NCBI GenBank assembly: GCA_937957915.1
Contig: CALGNZ010000004.1
Location: 1-34,048, forward strand
Direction: 5' to 3'
DNA from: an uncultured Granulosicoccaceae bacterium
GTDB taxonomy: Bacteria > Pseudomonadota > Gammaproteobacteria > Granulosicoccales > Granulosicoccaceae
DNA length: 34,048 nucleotides
Position 1 is the stretch's first letter; the number at the start of each line of letters is the position of its first letter. The notes beneath the pieces were generated by a model. It saw only the letters and a list, made by a program, of their open reading frames with translations. It ran no database searches and was not told where the DNA came from. The translations under genes and the position numbers were made by a program. Below, one piece after another: positions 1-7,790 of this stretch.

Positions 1-86
1 CTCGCTGGATCTTTGATTCCACGCCACACTTTTTTGGGAACATCAGTCAGTATTCGACGCAGGAAGAAAAAGCACTGCTAAAATAA
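1..86 (+). CDS. 3' end of an unidentified CDS (partial)
   Basis: From base 3 a frame stays open to TAA at 84-86. It gives 27 residues beginning RWIFDSTPHFFG and ending EEKALLK. The composition (aromatic, then a charged helical tail) is that of a genuine C-terminus. The other forward frame examined gives an unconvincing Arg/Lys-rich string. The start lies outside the window and the piece is too short to assign a family. It reads in the same direction as the flagellin genes, but 946 bp separate them, so it is probably not part of their transcription units. Confidence 0.5.
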   Translation, partial: RWIFDSTPHFFGNISQYSTQEEKALLK

Positions 87-110
87 ATCTCTGTGTGACA
101 TGCTCGCTAT

Positions 111-321
111 TCAAGAATAATCCGGGCTCGGAGACTGCGCGGTAGAAGTCCGCGTAGCGAGAACGCGCCATGTCGAGGGCCCTGCTCCAGAAACCACGGG
201 TACGATTATTTGCGGCGCATAGTTATTCATACGCAACAAAAATGATCGATAAAAACGCACCGGCAGGGTGCGTTCGCAGTAGTGGAGGTTCTGCCGCGCA
301 GACTCCTGGGCCGGTATTCTG
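111..321 (+). repeat. Dispersed palindrome-ended repeat, copy A (about 210 bp)
   Basis: The outer arms are inverted. The left arm begins with TCAAGAATAATCC and continues GGAGACTGCGCGGTAGAA (130-147). The right arm is TTCTGCCGCGCAGACTCC (289-306), followed by a degenerate mirror of the left edge. Read on the minus strand, copy C (23725-23907) has the same order of parts: left arm, a GCGAGAACG...CCATG block (157-177 here), a middle block around GGCGCATAGTTATTCATACG (214-237), and the right arm. By eye about 65 of 69 bases agree across the middle block. No open frame of useful length is present, so it looks like a non-autonomous MITE- or BIME-like element. No target duplication could be defined. 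Confidence 0.8.
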
Positions 322-576
322 ATCTCGTTTGCTGAAATAAAGAAAGTCAGTTAGCGCCACCTTCTAACTCTCTCTACAGACAATTCGCACCCGCCCGCTC
401 GAGCAATCCCATTAACAGGCTGCGAAACTTAGTCAATATACGTTTTGCTCTTCATTTTCCAGTCGGGTGTGACCCGTAATTACACCCGGCTACACTTATA
501 TCGAGTCAACCAGTCAGCTATAACGACGATTCTCCGCCTGTGCGGGCTGGTACGCGTCATAAATGAAAACTGCTGA

Positions 577-822
577 CCTGAGGTACCTGAAATCATTTTA
601 AACAGCTTAAACGATCGCCTGCTGCGGCATAACGACTACATTGACCGTCAACAACCCAACCCGTGGGAAGACTCTCAACTCATACCTGAGTATGTTACCT
701 CTGCAACATCGCCAATGGAGACTGCCCATTTTTACCTGTCTGCAGTACCCGATACCAGATCCGACCGAAGCGCTAATCCACCACAGGTAAATTTGACTTT
801 CTTATGGATTATCCGGCAGTAA
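577..822 (+). pseudogene. Start-less open frame, possible decayed gene
   Basis: A frame is open from just after a TGA at 574-576 to TAA at 820-822, about 81 codons. The translation looks protein-like: it contains LNDRLLRHNDYIDRQQPNPW early and TAHFYLSAVPD later. There is no ATG or GTG in the first half and no ribosome-binding site. A short ATG frame at 563 (MKTADLRYLK...) runs into the same place in another frame, as if one frameshift separated a start from the body. It could be a relic of a small gene or chance. No family was recognised. Confidence 0.22.
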
Positions 823-920
823 CAACACCTTTCTACTTTAATTGTTATATCGGTTTTTTGACACGAGTCATACATCCGTTGATGGTTTGGCGTAAGTAGG
901 GAATACCTCATCGATACGTT

Positions 921-947
921 TAAATTTCTTTTTTACCCGACCGATAG
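921..947 (+). promoter_or_regulatory. Sigma-28 (FliA) promoter of flagellin gene 1
   Basis: TAAA at 921-924, then 15 bases, then ACCGATAG at 940-947. This matches the FliA pattern TAAA-N15-GCCGATAA with substitutions only at the ends of the -10 box. Transcription would start near 954, leaving a leader of about 80 nt before the ATG at 1033. Confidence 0.8.
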
Positions 948-974
948 CCGGAATAAGCGTCTCGCTAACGCTGT

Positions 975-996
975 CAGGGGGTTTTGCTAAGCCCTG
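975..996 (+). promoter_or_regulatory. Leader hairpin of flagellin gene 1
   Basis: CAGGG (975-979) pairs with CCCTG (992-996) around a loop containing TTTTGCTAA. It resembles the leader hairpin of flagellin gene 3 (CAGGCG...GCTAGCGCCTGTT) in its flanks and in the GCTA loop, which suggests a shared post-transcriptional element. The stem is short, so function is an inference. Confidence 0.4.
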
Positions 997-1032
997 TTCA
1001 TGGACTTACATAATTAACGGATTAACAATAAG

Positions 1033-1836
1033 ATGGCACAAACAATAAACACCAACGTTCTATCGTTGAACGCGCAGCGACATCTAAGCACGTCACAAGT
1101 AGCACTCTCTCAAGCCGTAGAAAGACTATCCTCTGGTTTACGAGTTAATAGTGCTCGGGACGATGCAGCAGGACTCGCCATAGCAGCACGAATGGAGACC
1201 CAGGCTCGAGGCTCAGACGTTGCAATCAGAAATGCAAACGATGGTATTTCACTGGCGCAAACTGCAGAAGGTGCACTTAACGAAGTCGGCAATATGATGC
1301 AACGAATGAGGGAACTGGCAGTGCAGTCAGCCAACGGCACCAATAGTTCCACCGATCGGGCAAATCTGGATGCCGAGTATCAGGCACTGGACACAGAGAT
1401 AGCACGCCTGGCCACATCAACGAATTTCAATGGCCTGGCCATTATCGATACCGATGCTGGTGATCAGATCTTCCAGATCGGGGCCAACAAAGGTGACACT
1501 CTAAAGATAACTACAGTTAAACTGACCAACGTTGGCGGAAGCATTACAAACGTTGCCAACTCGGAAACAGCACTGGACGCCATCGATGCAGCTATTGATG
1601 TTGTCGCTGCAGACCGAGCTGACTACGGCGCCGCCAGCAGCCGTTTTAGCAGTGCTATCAAGAATCTGCAAATCATGTCTGAGAATACGAACGCAGCACG
1701 CGGGCGTATTATGGATGCTGACTTTGCAGTAGAGACAGCCAACATGACACGTGCTTCAATCATGCAGCAGGCCGGCACGGCTATGGTGGCCCAGGCTAAC
1801 CAAATCCCCAACGGGGTATTAAGTCTGCTCGGCTAA
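1033..1836 (+). CDS. fliC: Flagellin (paralogue 1 of 3)
   Basis: A structural protein of the flagellar filament, exported by the flagellar type III apparatus. The 267 residues hold the conserved N-terminal D0/D1 half (begins MAQTINTNVLSLNAQ, with ERLSSGLRVNSARDDAAGLA at about 30-49) and the C-terminal D1/D0 half (MDADFAVETANMTRASIMQQ, ending SLLG). The central D2/D3 region is very short, so this is a minimal flagellin. Only four lysines are present, at the ANK, TLK, TVK and SAIK sites; the fourth lies in C-terminal D1, where the two paralogues have Asn. The last residue is Gly rather than the Arg of the paralogues. It has its own sigma-28 promoter, a weak leader (GGA 13 nt before the ATG) and a 3' hairpin. 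Identification is secure; the choice of fliC or flaA as name is arbitrary. Confidence 0.97.
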   Translation: MAQTINTNVLSLNAQRHLSTSQVALSQAVERLSSGLRVNSARDDAAGLAIAARMETQARGSDVAIRNANDGISLAQTAEGALNEVGNMMQRMRELAVQSANGTNSSTDRANLDAEYQALDTEIARLATSTNFNGLAIIDTDAGDQIFQIGANKGDTLKITTVKLTNVGGSITNVANSETALDAIDAAIDVVAADRADYGAASSRFSSAIKNLQIMSENTNAARGRIMDADFAVETANMTRASIMQQAGTAMVAQANQIPNGVLSLLG

Positions 1837-1855
1837 CAACTAAGGCGTAAGCTCA

Positions 1856-1887
1856 CCAGGACCGGGTAATCTACCCGGTCTTGCTGG
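1856..1887 (+). terminator. Hairpin after flagellin gene 1
   Basis: ACCGGGTA (1861-1868) and TACCCGGT (1872-1879) form a perfect 8-bp stem with an ATC loop. CCAG and CTGG extend it imperfectly. It starts 20 nt after the stop codon. No T-run follows, so it may act as an mRNA 3' stabiliser as much as a terminator. Confidence 0.5.
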
Positions 1888-2399
1888 TAGTGAGTCATTG
1901 GCAACAGACCACAACTCAAAAGAACACGCAACTGATGGATAATCGCTGTTATCCATCGTACCCTCCCTATATACACTGGTGACCACTTCGGTCCGCCCCA
2001 CTGACACTGATTGACAGTGCATGCTGTATTTGCACACGCGATAGACCAACTGTCTTGCACTGCTAACATCGGTACAGTACCTCACTTCAGAAACTCACTT
2101 CAGAACACAGTAAAATTCCAGGTCTTCCAATCAGTCTCTGAATGCACAGCCATTGTAGAGGTCTGAAAGACATGCCTTCTGTGCTGATCAATCTCTTTAC
2201 TGATACCGAATAAATGTTCTGCACTATTTTCAATGACACTACAGTGTTATCGAGTTTGCGCAATTCCTTTGACCGGCATGACATTCACCTTATATAGATA
2301 CTAATCATATCACTTCACCACAAACAGCCGGCTTAGACTAAAACGGGTGTATATACACAATCCACTTCACAGTTATCAGGATTAAAAGCAACGAATACT
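1888..2399. other. Long spacer between flagellin genes 1 and 2
   Basis: About 510 bp between the 3' hairpin of flagellin 1 and the promoter of flagellin 2. Only short minus-strand frames are present. None has a ribosome-binding site, a recognisable domain or protein-like composition. No repeat copy of the A-D family was seen here. Confidence 0.5.
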
Positions 2400-2426
2400 T
2401 ATATATTTGGCAATCGCGTCCGATAC
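2400..2426 (+). promoter_or_regulatory. Probable weak sigma-28 promoter of flagellin gene 2
   Basis: TCCGATAC at 2419-2426 aligns with the -10 box of the flagellin 3 promoter (ACCGATAC), and the following AGGCG...AGCTA leader motif is also shared. At the corresponding -35 position (2400-2403) the sequence is TATA rather than TAAA. A paralogous but weakened FliA promoter is the likeliest reading. Confidence 0.5.
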
Positions 2427-2430
2427 ACCG

Positions 2431-2449
2431 CAGGCGACTAGCTATCGCA
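2431..2449 (+). promoter_or_regulatory. Leader hairpin of flagellin gene 2 (degenerate)
   Basis: GCGA (2434-2437) pairs with TCGC (2445-2448) around CTAGCTA. Position and loop match the stronger hairpin of flagellin gene 3, but the outer arm has decayed. Its value is mainly comparative. Confidence 0.35.
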
Positions 2450-2503
2450 CACCGTAAATTATGTGGTGATATGGAAAAGTCAAAATAAAAGGAATTAATT
2501 AAG

Positions 2504-3307
2504 ATGGCACAGACTATCAATACCAATGTAATGTCACTGAACTCACAGCGGCATTTAAGCAGTTCCCAGGCGGACCTTTCACGCTCGATTGAGCGTCTTT
2601 CATCCGGACTTCGCGTCAATAGCGCGAGGGACGATGCGGCCGGACTGGCAATCTCGGCAAGAATGGAAGCGCAGGCTCGTGGCTCGGACGTAGCCATTCG
2701 CAACGCTAACGACGGCATTTCTCTTACTCAAACCGCAGAGGGCGCGCTTAATGAAGTAGGTAATATGCTTCAACGTATGCGTGAACTGGCGGTACAGTCA
2801 GCCAACGGTACCAACAGCACCTCAGACAGAGCGAATCTCGACGCGGAGTATCAGGCCCTCGACGACGAGATTGGCCGCTTGGCTGCTGCTACTGAGTTCA
2901 ACGGTATAGCGATACTCGATGGTGGTGCAGGCGATCACACATTTCAGGTTGGCGCTAACAAAGATGACACACTGAAAGTTACCACCGTTGCACTGACGGA
3001 AGTCGGTGGTGATATCACCAATGTCACCAACTCAGAAAAAGCACTTGATGACATCGACACTAAAATCGATACGGTTGCCGAGAACAGGGCAAGTTATGGC
3101 GCTTCTAGCAGTCAGTTGTCCAGCGCAATAAACAACCTTCAGATCATGTCTGAAAACACCAATGCAGCCAGAGGCAGAATTATGGATGCTGACTTTGCGG
3201 TAGAAACCGCGAATATGACTCGAGCGTCAATCCTGCAGCAGGCCGGCACTGCTATGGTGGCCCAGGCAAATCAAGTACCAAATAGCGTACTGAGCCTACT
3301 AAGATAG
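2504..3307 (+). CDS. fliC: Flagellin (paralogue 2 of 3)
   Basis: 267 residues, colinear with the other two flagellins: N-terminal D0/D1 (MAQTINTNVMSLNSQRHLSS), a short variable centre, C-terminal D1/D0 ending SLLR. Differences cluster in the middle (about residues 115-205), as expected for the surface-exposed part. It has four lysines (ANK, TLK, SEK and DTK), all in the central segment, which are the candidate targets of the neighbouring FliB. AAAAGGAATTAATTAAG ahead of the ATG supplies a Shine-Dalgarno with about 9 nt spacing. Its promoter is poorer than those of genes 1 and 3, so it may be expressed at a different level. Synonymous sites differ widely between copies, so this is an old duplication and not a recent one. 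Confidence 0.97.
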   Translation: MAQTINTNVMSLNSQRHLSSSQADLSRSIERLSSGLRVNSARDDAAGLAISARMEAQARGSDVAIRNANDGISLTQTAEGALNEVGNMLQRMRELAVQSANGTNSTSDRANLDAEYQALDDEIGRLAAATEFNGIAILDGGAGDHTFQVGANKDDTLKVTTVALTEVGGDITNVTNSEKALDDIDTKIDTVAENRASYGASSSQLSSAINNLQIMSENTNAARGRIMDADFAVETANMTRASILQQAGTAMVAQANQVPNSVLSLLR

Positions 3308-3328
3308 GGGTTTTGCAGCTTTAGAACG

Positions 3329-3356
3329 ATGGAGCTGCTCAATCGAGCAGCTCCAT
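3329..3356 (+). terminator. Terminator hairpin after flagellin gene 2
   Basis: ATGGAGCTGCTC (3329-3340) and GAGCAGCTCCAT (3345-3356) are a perfect 12-bp inverted repeat with a 4-nt loop. It begins 21 nt after the stop codon. Only a weak ATATT tract follows. Confidence 0.7.
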
Positions 3357-3470
3357 ATTCCGGCGCCACAAATATTTCACGATAAAACGCTGGGCCAGTC
3401 ATAGCGTTCCCCTCCCAGCCCTCTGATTCCACAAGGCATCAACTGCTTGCTTGAAAGCCTGTCTTGATAC

Positions 3471-3740
3471 TCAGACCCATGGCCATTCAGGCCAATCCTC
3501 CGTAACGCACTCTATGTGTATATGTTGCAAATGCGGCGTACGAAAGCTATCCACTTGACTTTCAAAAGCGAGTTGGTCGCGGACAGTGATTAACTCGTCT
3601 GGTGATCGATCGTATTGAATAGCGTTGACAGTCGTAAAGCCGAACTTACCTGCCCGTACAAAAACCAAATGCGATCGTTTCCACAGCCCCGGCGCAACCA
3701 CAGCAGCCTCCGGTCTGTCCGGGAAAAGTAATGCCGGGTG
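3471..3740 (-). pseudogene. Small open frame in the flagellin 2-3 spacer, possible relic
   Basis: The minus strand is open from just after a TAA (3741-3743) to a stop at 3471, about 89 codons. The first usable start is a GTG at 3701, giving 76 residues. Composition is plausible (GLWKRSHLVFVRAGKFGF, then DELITVRDQLAFES). There is no clear ribosome-binding site and no recognised family. An overlapping frame upstream (start 3814) has similar quality, so this may be the 3' part of a frameshifted gene. The remaining spacer bases show nothing convincing. Confidence 0.25.
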
Positions 3741-4019
3741 TTAAAAAGTCGAACCGACATTTGCCTCTGTATCGTCATTTTCTCCGACAAACAAGCGACA
3801 CACTCTGCACACACATGGTCAGTGCAAACCCCATAATCGGTGCCTCCCTGAAGGCTAATGGAGCAATTCAGATTGTTTTCACTGAGATCTGTCCTGACAC
3901 TCTTCTGACATCAACGAGAATAATCTCGCCAATTCTTTAGTCGCAGTTGACTAAAACACTCGTTTTCTGGCTACTTTCCCTTAAGCGTCACAGTTCTGAC
4001 GTCAATAGTTTATTCACTC

Positions 4020-4046
4020 TAAAACATTGATAGGCGATACCGATAC
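4020..4046 (+). promoter_or_regulatory. Sigma-28 (FliA) promoter of flagellin gene 3
   Basis: TAAA at 4020-4023, exactly 15 bases, then ACCGATAC at 4039-4046. Same architecture and spacing as the flagellin 1 promoter. Expected transcription start is near 4053, directly at the leader hairpin. Confidence 0.82.
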
Positions 4047-4051
4047 CAATC

Positions 4052-4074
4052 ACAGGCGTTTAGCTAGCGCCTGT
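4052..4074 (+). promoter_or_regulatory. Leader hairpin of flagellin gene 3
   Basis: ACAGGCG (4052-4058) pairs perfectly with CGCCTGT (4068-4074) around the loop TTTAGCTAG. It would form the very 5' end of the transcript if the sigma-28 promoter starts near 4053. Related but weaker versions precede the other two flagellin genes. Confidence 0.5.
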
Positions 4075-4132
4075 TGGGGAATCTGTTAATTATGTTTAAT
4101 GGAATAATAATAATCAAAGGAATGAAACAAAG

Positions 4133-4933
4133 ATGGCACAAACAATAAATACAAATGTCGTGAGCCTGAACTCACAGCGACATCTCAGCACTTCTCAGGC
4201 AGATCTCTCACGATCTATTGAGAGACTGTCTTCCGGCTTGCGCGTAAACAGCGCTCGCGACGATGCGGCTGGCCTTGCTATTGCCGCTCGAATGGAATCA
4301 CAGGTCCGGGGTTCAGATGTTGCAATTCGCAACGCGAATGACGGAATTTCTCTCGCCCAAACGGCTGAGGGTGCACTCAATGAAGTCGGTAACATGCTGC
4401 AACGCATGAGAGAGCTGGCTGTTCAGTCTGCCAACGGAACTAATAGTTCCGGCGACAGAGCCAATCTTGATGCTGAGTATCAGGCATTGGATACTGAAAT
4501 CGAGCGCCTGGCAAATTCAACTGAGTTCAACGAAGTTGCCATACTGGCTGCTGACACCACGACTACTTTCCAGGTTGGCGCGAACAAGGGCGACACGCTT
4601 GATATCGATACCAAACAAGTATCAAAGGTTACTGGTGACATCAAGACCGTTGGCGCTGCAGAGACTGCTCTTGATGCTATCGACACTGCAATAGATACTA
4701 TTGCAAGCGACAGAGCTAATCTTGGTGCTGCCAGTAGTAACTTCAGCAGTGCTGTTAACAACCTGCAAATCATGTCTGAGACCACTAGTGCTGCAAGAGG
4801 CAGAATCATGGACGCTGACTTTGCGGTTGAAACGGCCAATATGACCAGGGCGTCTATAATGCAACAAGCGGGTACAGCAATGGTCGCACAGGCCAACCAG
4901 CTACCCAACAATGTATTGAGCTTGCTCCGCTAA
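4133..4933 (+). CDS. fliC: Flagellin (paralogue 3 of 3)
   Basis: 266 residues with the same two conserved halves and a short centre. N-terminus MAQTINTNVVSLNSQRHLST, C-terminus MQQAGTAMVAQANQLPNNVL followed by SLLR. The middle holds an acidic/Thr stretch (AADTTTTFQ) and four lysines (ANK, DTK, VSK and DIK), with none in D0/D1. The Shine-Dalgarno is AAAGGAAT, about 9 nt before the ATG. It carries the strongest promoter and terminator of the three and lies directly convergent with fliB, so it is a good candidate for the major subunit; that ranking is inferred from signal strength only. Confidence 0.97.
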   Translation: MAQTINTNVVSLNSQRHLSTSQADLSRSIERLSSGLRVNSARDDAAGLAIAARMESQVRGSDVAIRNANDGISLAQTAEGALNEVGNMLQRMRELAVQSANGTNSSGDRANLDAEYQALDTEIERLANSTEFNEVAILAADTTTTFQVGANKGDTLDIDTKQVSKVTGDIKTVGAAETALDAIDTAIDTIASDRANLGAASSNFSSAVNNLQIMSETTSAARGRIMDADFAVETANMTRASIMQQAGTAMVAQANQLPNNVLSLLR

Positions 4934-4960
4934 AGCGGTTTAGGTTAAATAGCATTGAGA

Positions 4961-4989
4961 GGGGCTGCCGTTCGCGGCAGCCCCTTTTT
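4961..4989 (+). terminator. Strong intrinsic terminator of flagellin gene 3
   Basis: GGGGCTGCCG (4961-4970), loop TTCG, CGGCAGCCCC (4975-4984), then TTTTT (4985-4989). It is a textbook rho-independent terminator with a stable UUCG loop. The T-run reaches the last codon region of the convergent fliB gene, whose TGA is at 4989-4991. Confidence 0.93.
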
Positions 4990-6299
4990 CATTTGAGTAA
5001 ACTAAAGATTGCGCCGGCGCTGTCAGCACCACAATCTGCCAATCGCTTTTCAACGTCGTCTACAAAAAGCTCATTGTGTTGGCGTCGTCTTGAGTAAGAC
5101 TGAAACAGTTTTACCAGCCATTCCCGGTCAATTGATTTTTGATTTACGGCGATCGCTGACATGTAACACCGCAACATATAGAGATCAACCACCATCACCT
5201 TGTAAAACTCAAATGGGGTTTTATCATTGGCGGCAAGAAATTGATAGTTGTACAGATAGTAGAGAACATAGTTGGTAAGCACCTGCGGATTTTCTTCGAA
5301 GTAGGCGTCCAGGTAATTGTGCTTCGCATCTTTTAGTATTTCTACAAACAGGTCCGCTGACCCTTCTATTTTCGTTTCGCTGAACTCCATCAGCGAGTTG
5401 TCGGGAGGTATCGGCGCGCTTTTTCCGTCGTTCTGGATCAGCCACAACATGTGCTCCCTGCACTGTTGAAATCTATACGTAGAGATAGACAAACCCTCAT
5501 TTTCAGTTCTTCCCTCGTATTTTTTGGCAAAATGACGCAGGTGGCTATCCAGATCTGCAAAGACCTGCCATTTTAGATTGTCAGCGGTTGGCAGCGATGC
5601 GAACATCTCCTGCGTTTTTCGTTCTGCCTGAACCTCTCTATAGGTGTCTACCAGCCCATTGAGACTTTGCAGGTCGTAGAGACGCGTAGACGCCTGTTTC
5701 AGAAACATACCAATACCGAACAGCTTCTCGTCGATCGAACTCGAAGGATCCACCGTCAATTCAAAACAGAATTCGCGAATAACGGGTAACCACTGCGGCA
5801 TTGTCTTTGCGGTATAACCACCGGCCTTACCATGCATCACGTCCTCAGGCCGCCTCTCCTGCTCCTCAAACATCATCGCCGAGTAGTTGTAGAGGATATT
5901 TTCCGCTGCACTGGGACATGACATCACCAGGCTCATTTCAACACGATCACCAAAAAACTTGGCTAGACGCGGATACTCCTGGCAAGTATGTGGAAGCTTC
6001 TTGTGGCCACACCTTTTTTGTAGTTCGCAAAGGCCGGTCTCATCCAGTGCGGGGCAGAGCCCGTTCGAATCCATCTGGATTACTGCCCACTTACTCTCCA
6101 CCGCATCATCCAGCAACTGGAAATGTTCTGTTGCCAGTCCCTTGACCACCGGGTCTTTGTGCTTGCGAAGTTTTTTGTAGGCCTGTTTATTAATAGTGAC
6201 TCCCCAGGAATGGCAACAATGGTCGGGGCACTCATCACCTATGCACTTGAATTCCGAGTAGAATTTCGGTTCAAGCGTCTTTATTATCTTGCTACTCAT
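4989..6299 (-). CDS. fliB: Flagellin lysine-N-methylase FliB
   Basis: Predicted to methylate lysine side chains of flagellin in the cytoplasm before export. At 436 residues it is slightly longer than the enterobacterial protein of about 400. The family cysteine signature is intact: C19, C24, C28 and C29 near the N-terminus (CIGDECPDHCC), then C82, C91, C97 and C106 (LCPALDETGLC...RCGHKKLPHTC), typical of the YkgJ/FliB metal-binding cluster. The start is supported by AAGG about 9 nt upstream. It is convergent with flagellin gene 3 and shares its terminator region, which makes these flagellins the natural substrates. No separate promoter was recognised. Confidence 0.9.
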   Translation of the reverse strand: MSSKIIKTLEPKFYSEFKCIGDECPDHCCHSWGVTINKQAYKKLRKHKDPVVKGLATEHFQLLDDAVESKWAVIQMDSNGLCPALDETGLCELQKRCGHKKLPHTCQEYPRLAKFFGDRVEMSLVMSCPSAAENILYNYSAMMFEEQERRPEDVMHGKAGGYTAKTMPQWLPVIREFCFELTVDPSSSIDEKLFGIGMFLKQASTRLYDLQSLNGLVDTYREVQAERKTQEMFASLPTADNLKWQVFADLDSHLRHFAKKYEGRTENEGLSISTYRFQQCREHMLWLIQNDGKSAPIPPDNSLMEFSETKIEGSADLFVEILKDAKHNYLDAYFEENPQVLTNYVLYYLYNYQFLAANDKTPFEFYKVMVVDLYMLRCYMSAIAVNQKSIDREWLVKLFQSYSRRRQHNELFVDDVEKRLADCGADSAGAIFSLLK

Positions 6300-6649
6300 C
6301 CATGAAAGCCTTAGTCGATATGAGGTAAGAGATCACCGCAATGCAGCGAGGCCAACAGGCTCAGACTAACTGAACCAGGCATTGATCTGTAAATGCGCCT
6401 GGCGCCACTGGCTGTGTGCACTCACTGTTGTGAGCGCCTTGCACTCAGGGCTGTCAGTGGTTGCGGTTTACACTCGATGCGGCAAGTGGTTACACGTCGG
6501 GCTGTTCATCGACGGAGCCTTTTGCAGCAGAATTGACTGAGCCAGTTTCATGCCTGATAAAAACGATCGTCACACAGTTTCATGATCGACGCACTGCGCT
6601 TTTGTTTTGAAATAACATACAGATCATGGGTTAACCAGGATTGGAAAGG
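6300..6649. other. Divergent intergenic region fliB / DUF418 gene
   Basis: 350 bp containing the promoters of both divergent genes. No sigma-28 box was seen on either strand. Several short CACTG/CAGTG and GTGAGCGC-type inverted motifs occur around 6410-6470 but form no convincing long hairpin. No coding frame. Confidence 0.4.
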
Positions 6650-7708
6650 ATGACGAATAAACACTCAGCATCGACCAGACTAACGGGTCTGGACGTCGCA
6701 AGGTACCTTGCGTTCGTCGGTATGGTGATTGTTAACTTCAAAATAGTGATGGGCGCTGACACTGTCGATCATTGGCTCAATGCCATCACCGGCATACTGG
6801 AGGGAAAAGCAGCCGCCACATTTGTGGTACTAGCCGGTGTCGGCCTGGGGCTGGCAAAGCAAAACGGCACCTCGAAACACCGAACCGGTCTGATCATTCG
6901 CAGAGCACTGTTTCTGCTGGTTCTCGGACTAGCCAATATGCTTATTTTCGATGCCGACATCATCCACTATTACGCCTTTTATTTCCTGCTTGGCTCTTTG
7001 TTTCTCTCCGCAAGTAAACTTACACTTGTGGCAGCAATTGCATTTTCCAGCTGCCTCTCGGTTGTGATGATATTAACGCTCGATTACGACAAAGGCTGGG
7101 ATTGGGAAAACCTCACGTATCTCGACTTCTGGACGCTGAACGGTTTTGTTCGAAACCTGTTTTTTAATGGCTGGCATCCAGTGCTTCCATGGCTGGGCTT
7201 TGTGTTATTCGGATTGCTGTTAAGCCGCATGCCACTTGGCGAGCCATCGACACAGAAGAAATTGATGTTTACCGGTATAACGACCTTACTGTTCGCGGAG
7301 GGACTGGCTATAGTGCTGGTCAATCTGTCAGGTCAGGTTGACCCGGAACTTGCTCTGCTTACTACCACCGGACCCATCCCACCAATGCCTCTGTTCGTTA
7401 TCGCAGGCCTTGCGTCAGCGTCAGCCACAATTGGGTTTTGCCTTTACGCCACCAATCGTCAACGGCAATCACGCCTGGTTAAGCTGGTAACACACGCCGG
7501 GCGACAAACGCTTACACTGTATATCGCGCATATAATGATTGGCATGGGTGTGCTGACATATCTGGGCAAAGTGGGGAATCAATCACCTGCTTCTGCGCTT
7601 GTCGCGGCGCTGCTGTTTTGTTTATGCTCAACCGTGTTCGCTTGTTTCTGGATGCGTACCTTTAAACACGGGCCAATTGAATCCGCTATGCACCGGATAA
7701 CCGGTTGA
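6650..7708 (+). CDS. DUF418 / YeiB-type multipass membrane protein
   Basis: About 352 residues with roughly ten hydrophobic segments. It begins with the motif TGLDVARYLAFVGMVIVNF, the usual opening of DUF418/YeiB and related acyltransferase-like membrane proteins. Near the C-terminus GRQTLTLYIAHIMIGMG matches the conserved GR-x-LT-x-Y block of that family. The ATG at 6650 is preferred over the in-frame TTG at 6641 because AGGA lies 9 nt before it. Family members are inner-membrane proteins, and transport or acyl transfer to exported molecules has been proposed. The SirB1-type gene follows at short distance and is probably cotranscribed. Confidence 0.75.
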   Translation: MTNKHSASTRLTGLDVARYLAFVGMVIVNFKIVMGADTVDHWLNAITGILEGKAAATFVVLAGVGLGLAKQNGTSKHRTGLIIRRALFLLVLGLANMLIFDADIIHYYAFYFLLGSLFLSASKLTLVAAIAFSSCLSVVMILTLDYDKGWDWENLTYLDFWTLNGFVRNLFFNGWHPVLPWLGFVLFGLLLSRMPLGEPSTQKKLMFTGITTLLFAEGLAIVLVNLSGQVDPELALLTTTGPIPPMPLFVIAGLASASATIGFCLYATNRQRQSRLVKLVTHAGRQTLTLYIAHIMIGMGVLTYLGKVGNQSPASALVAALLFCLCSTVFACFWMRTFKHGPIESAMHRITG

Positions 7709-7790
7709 TCAATCGTTTTTAACGTTGTCAATCATTCCTTTGGGGTTGCAAGCCCCGGAACGATCGCCCACACCAGAGACAACCAGTCAG

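Noticed and set aside
111..321. Repeat copies considered as CRISPR or as an insertion sequence
   Set aside because: Copies are far apart with no regular spacers, and there is no transposase frame inside or next to them.
4480..4911. 143-codon frame antisense to flagellin gene 3
   Set aside because: It mirrors the conserved flagellin sequence; similar antisense frames occur over the other flagellin genes, as expected from their codon bias.
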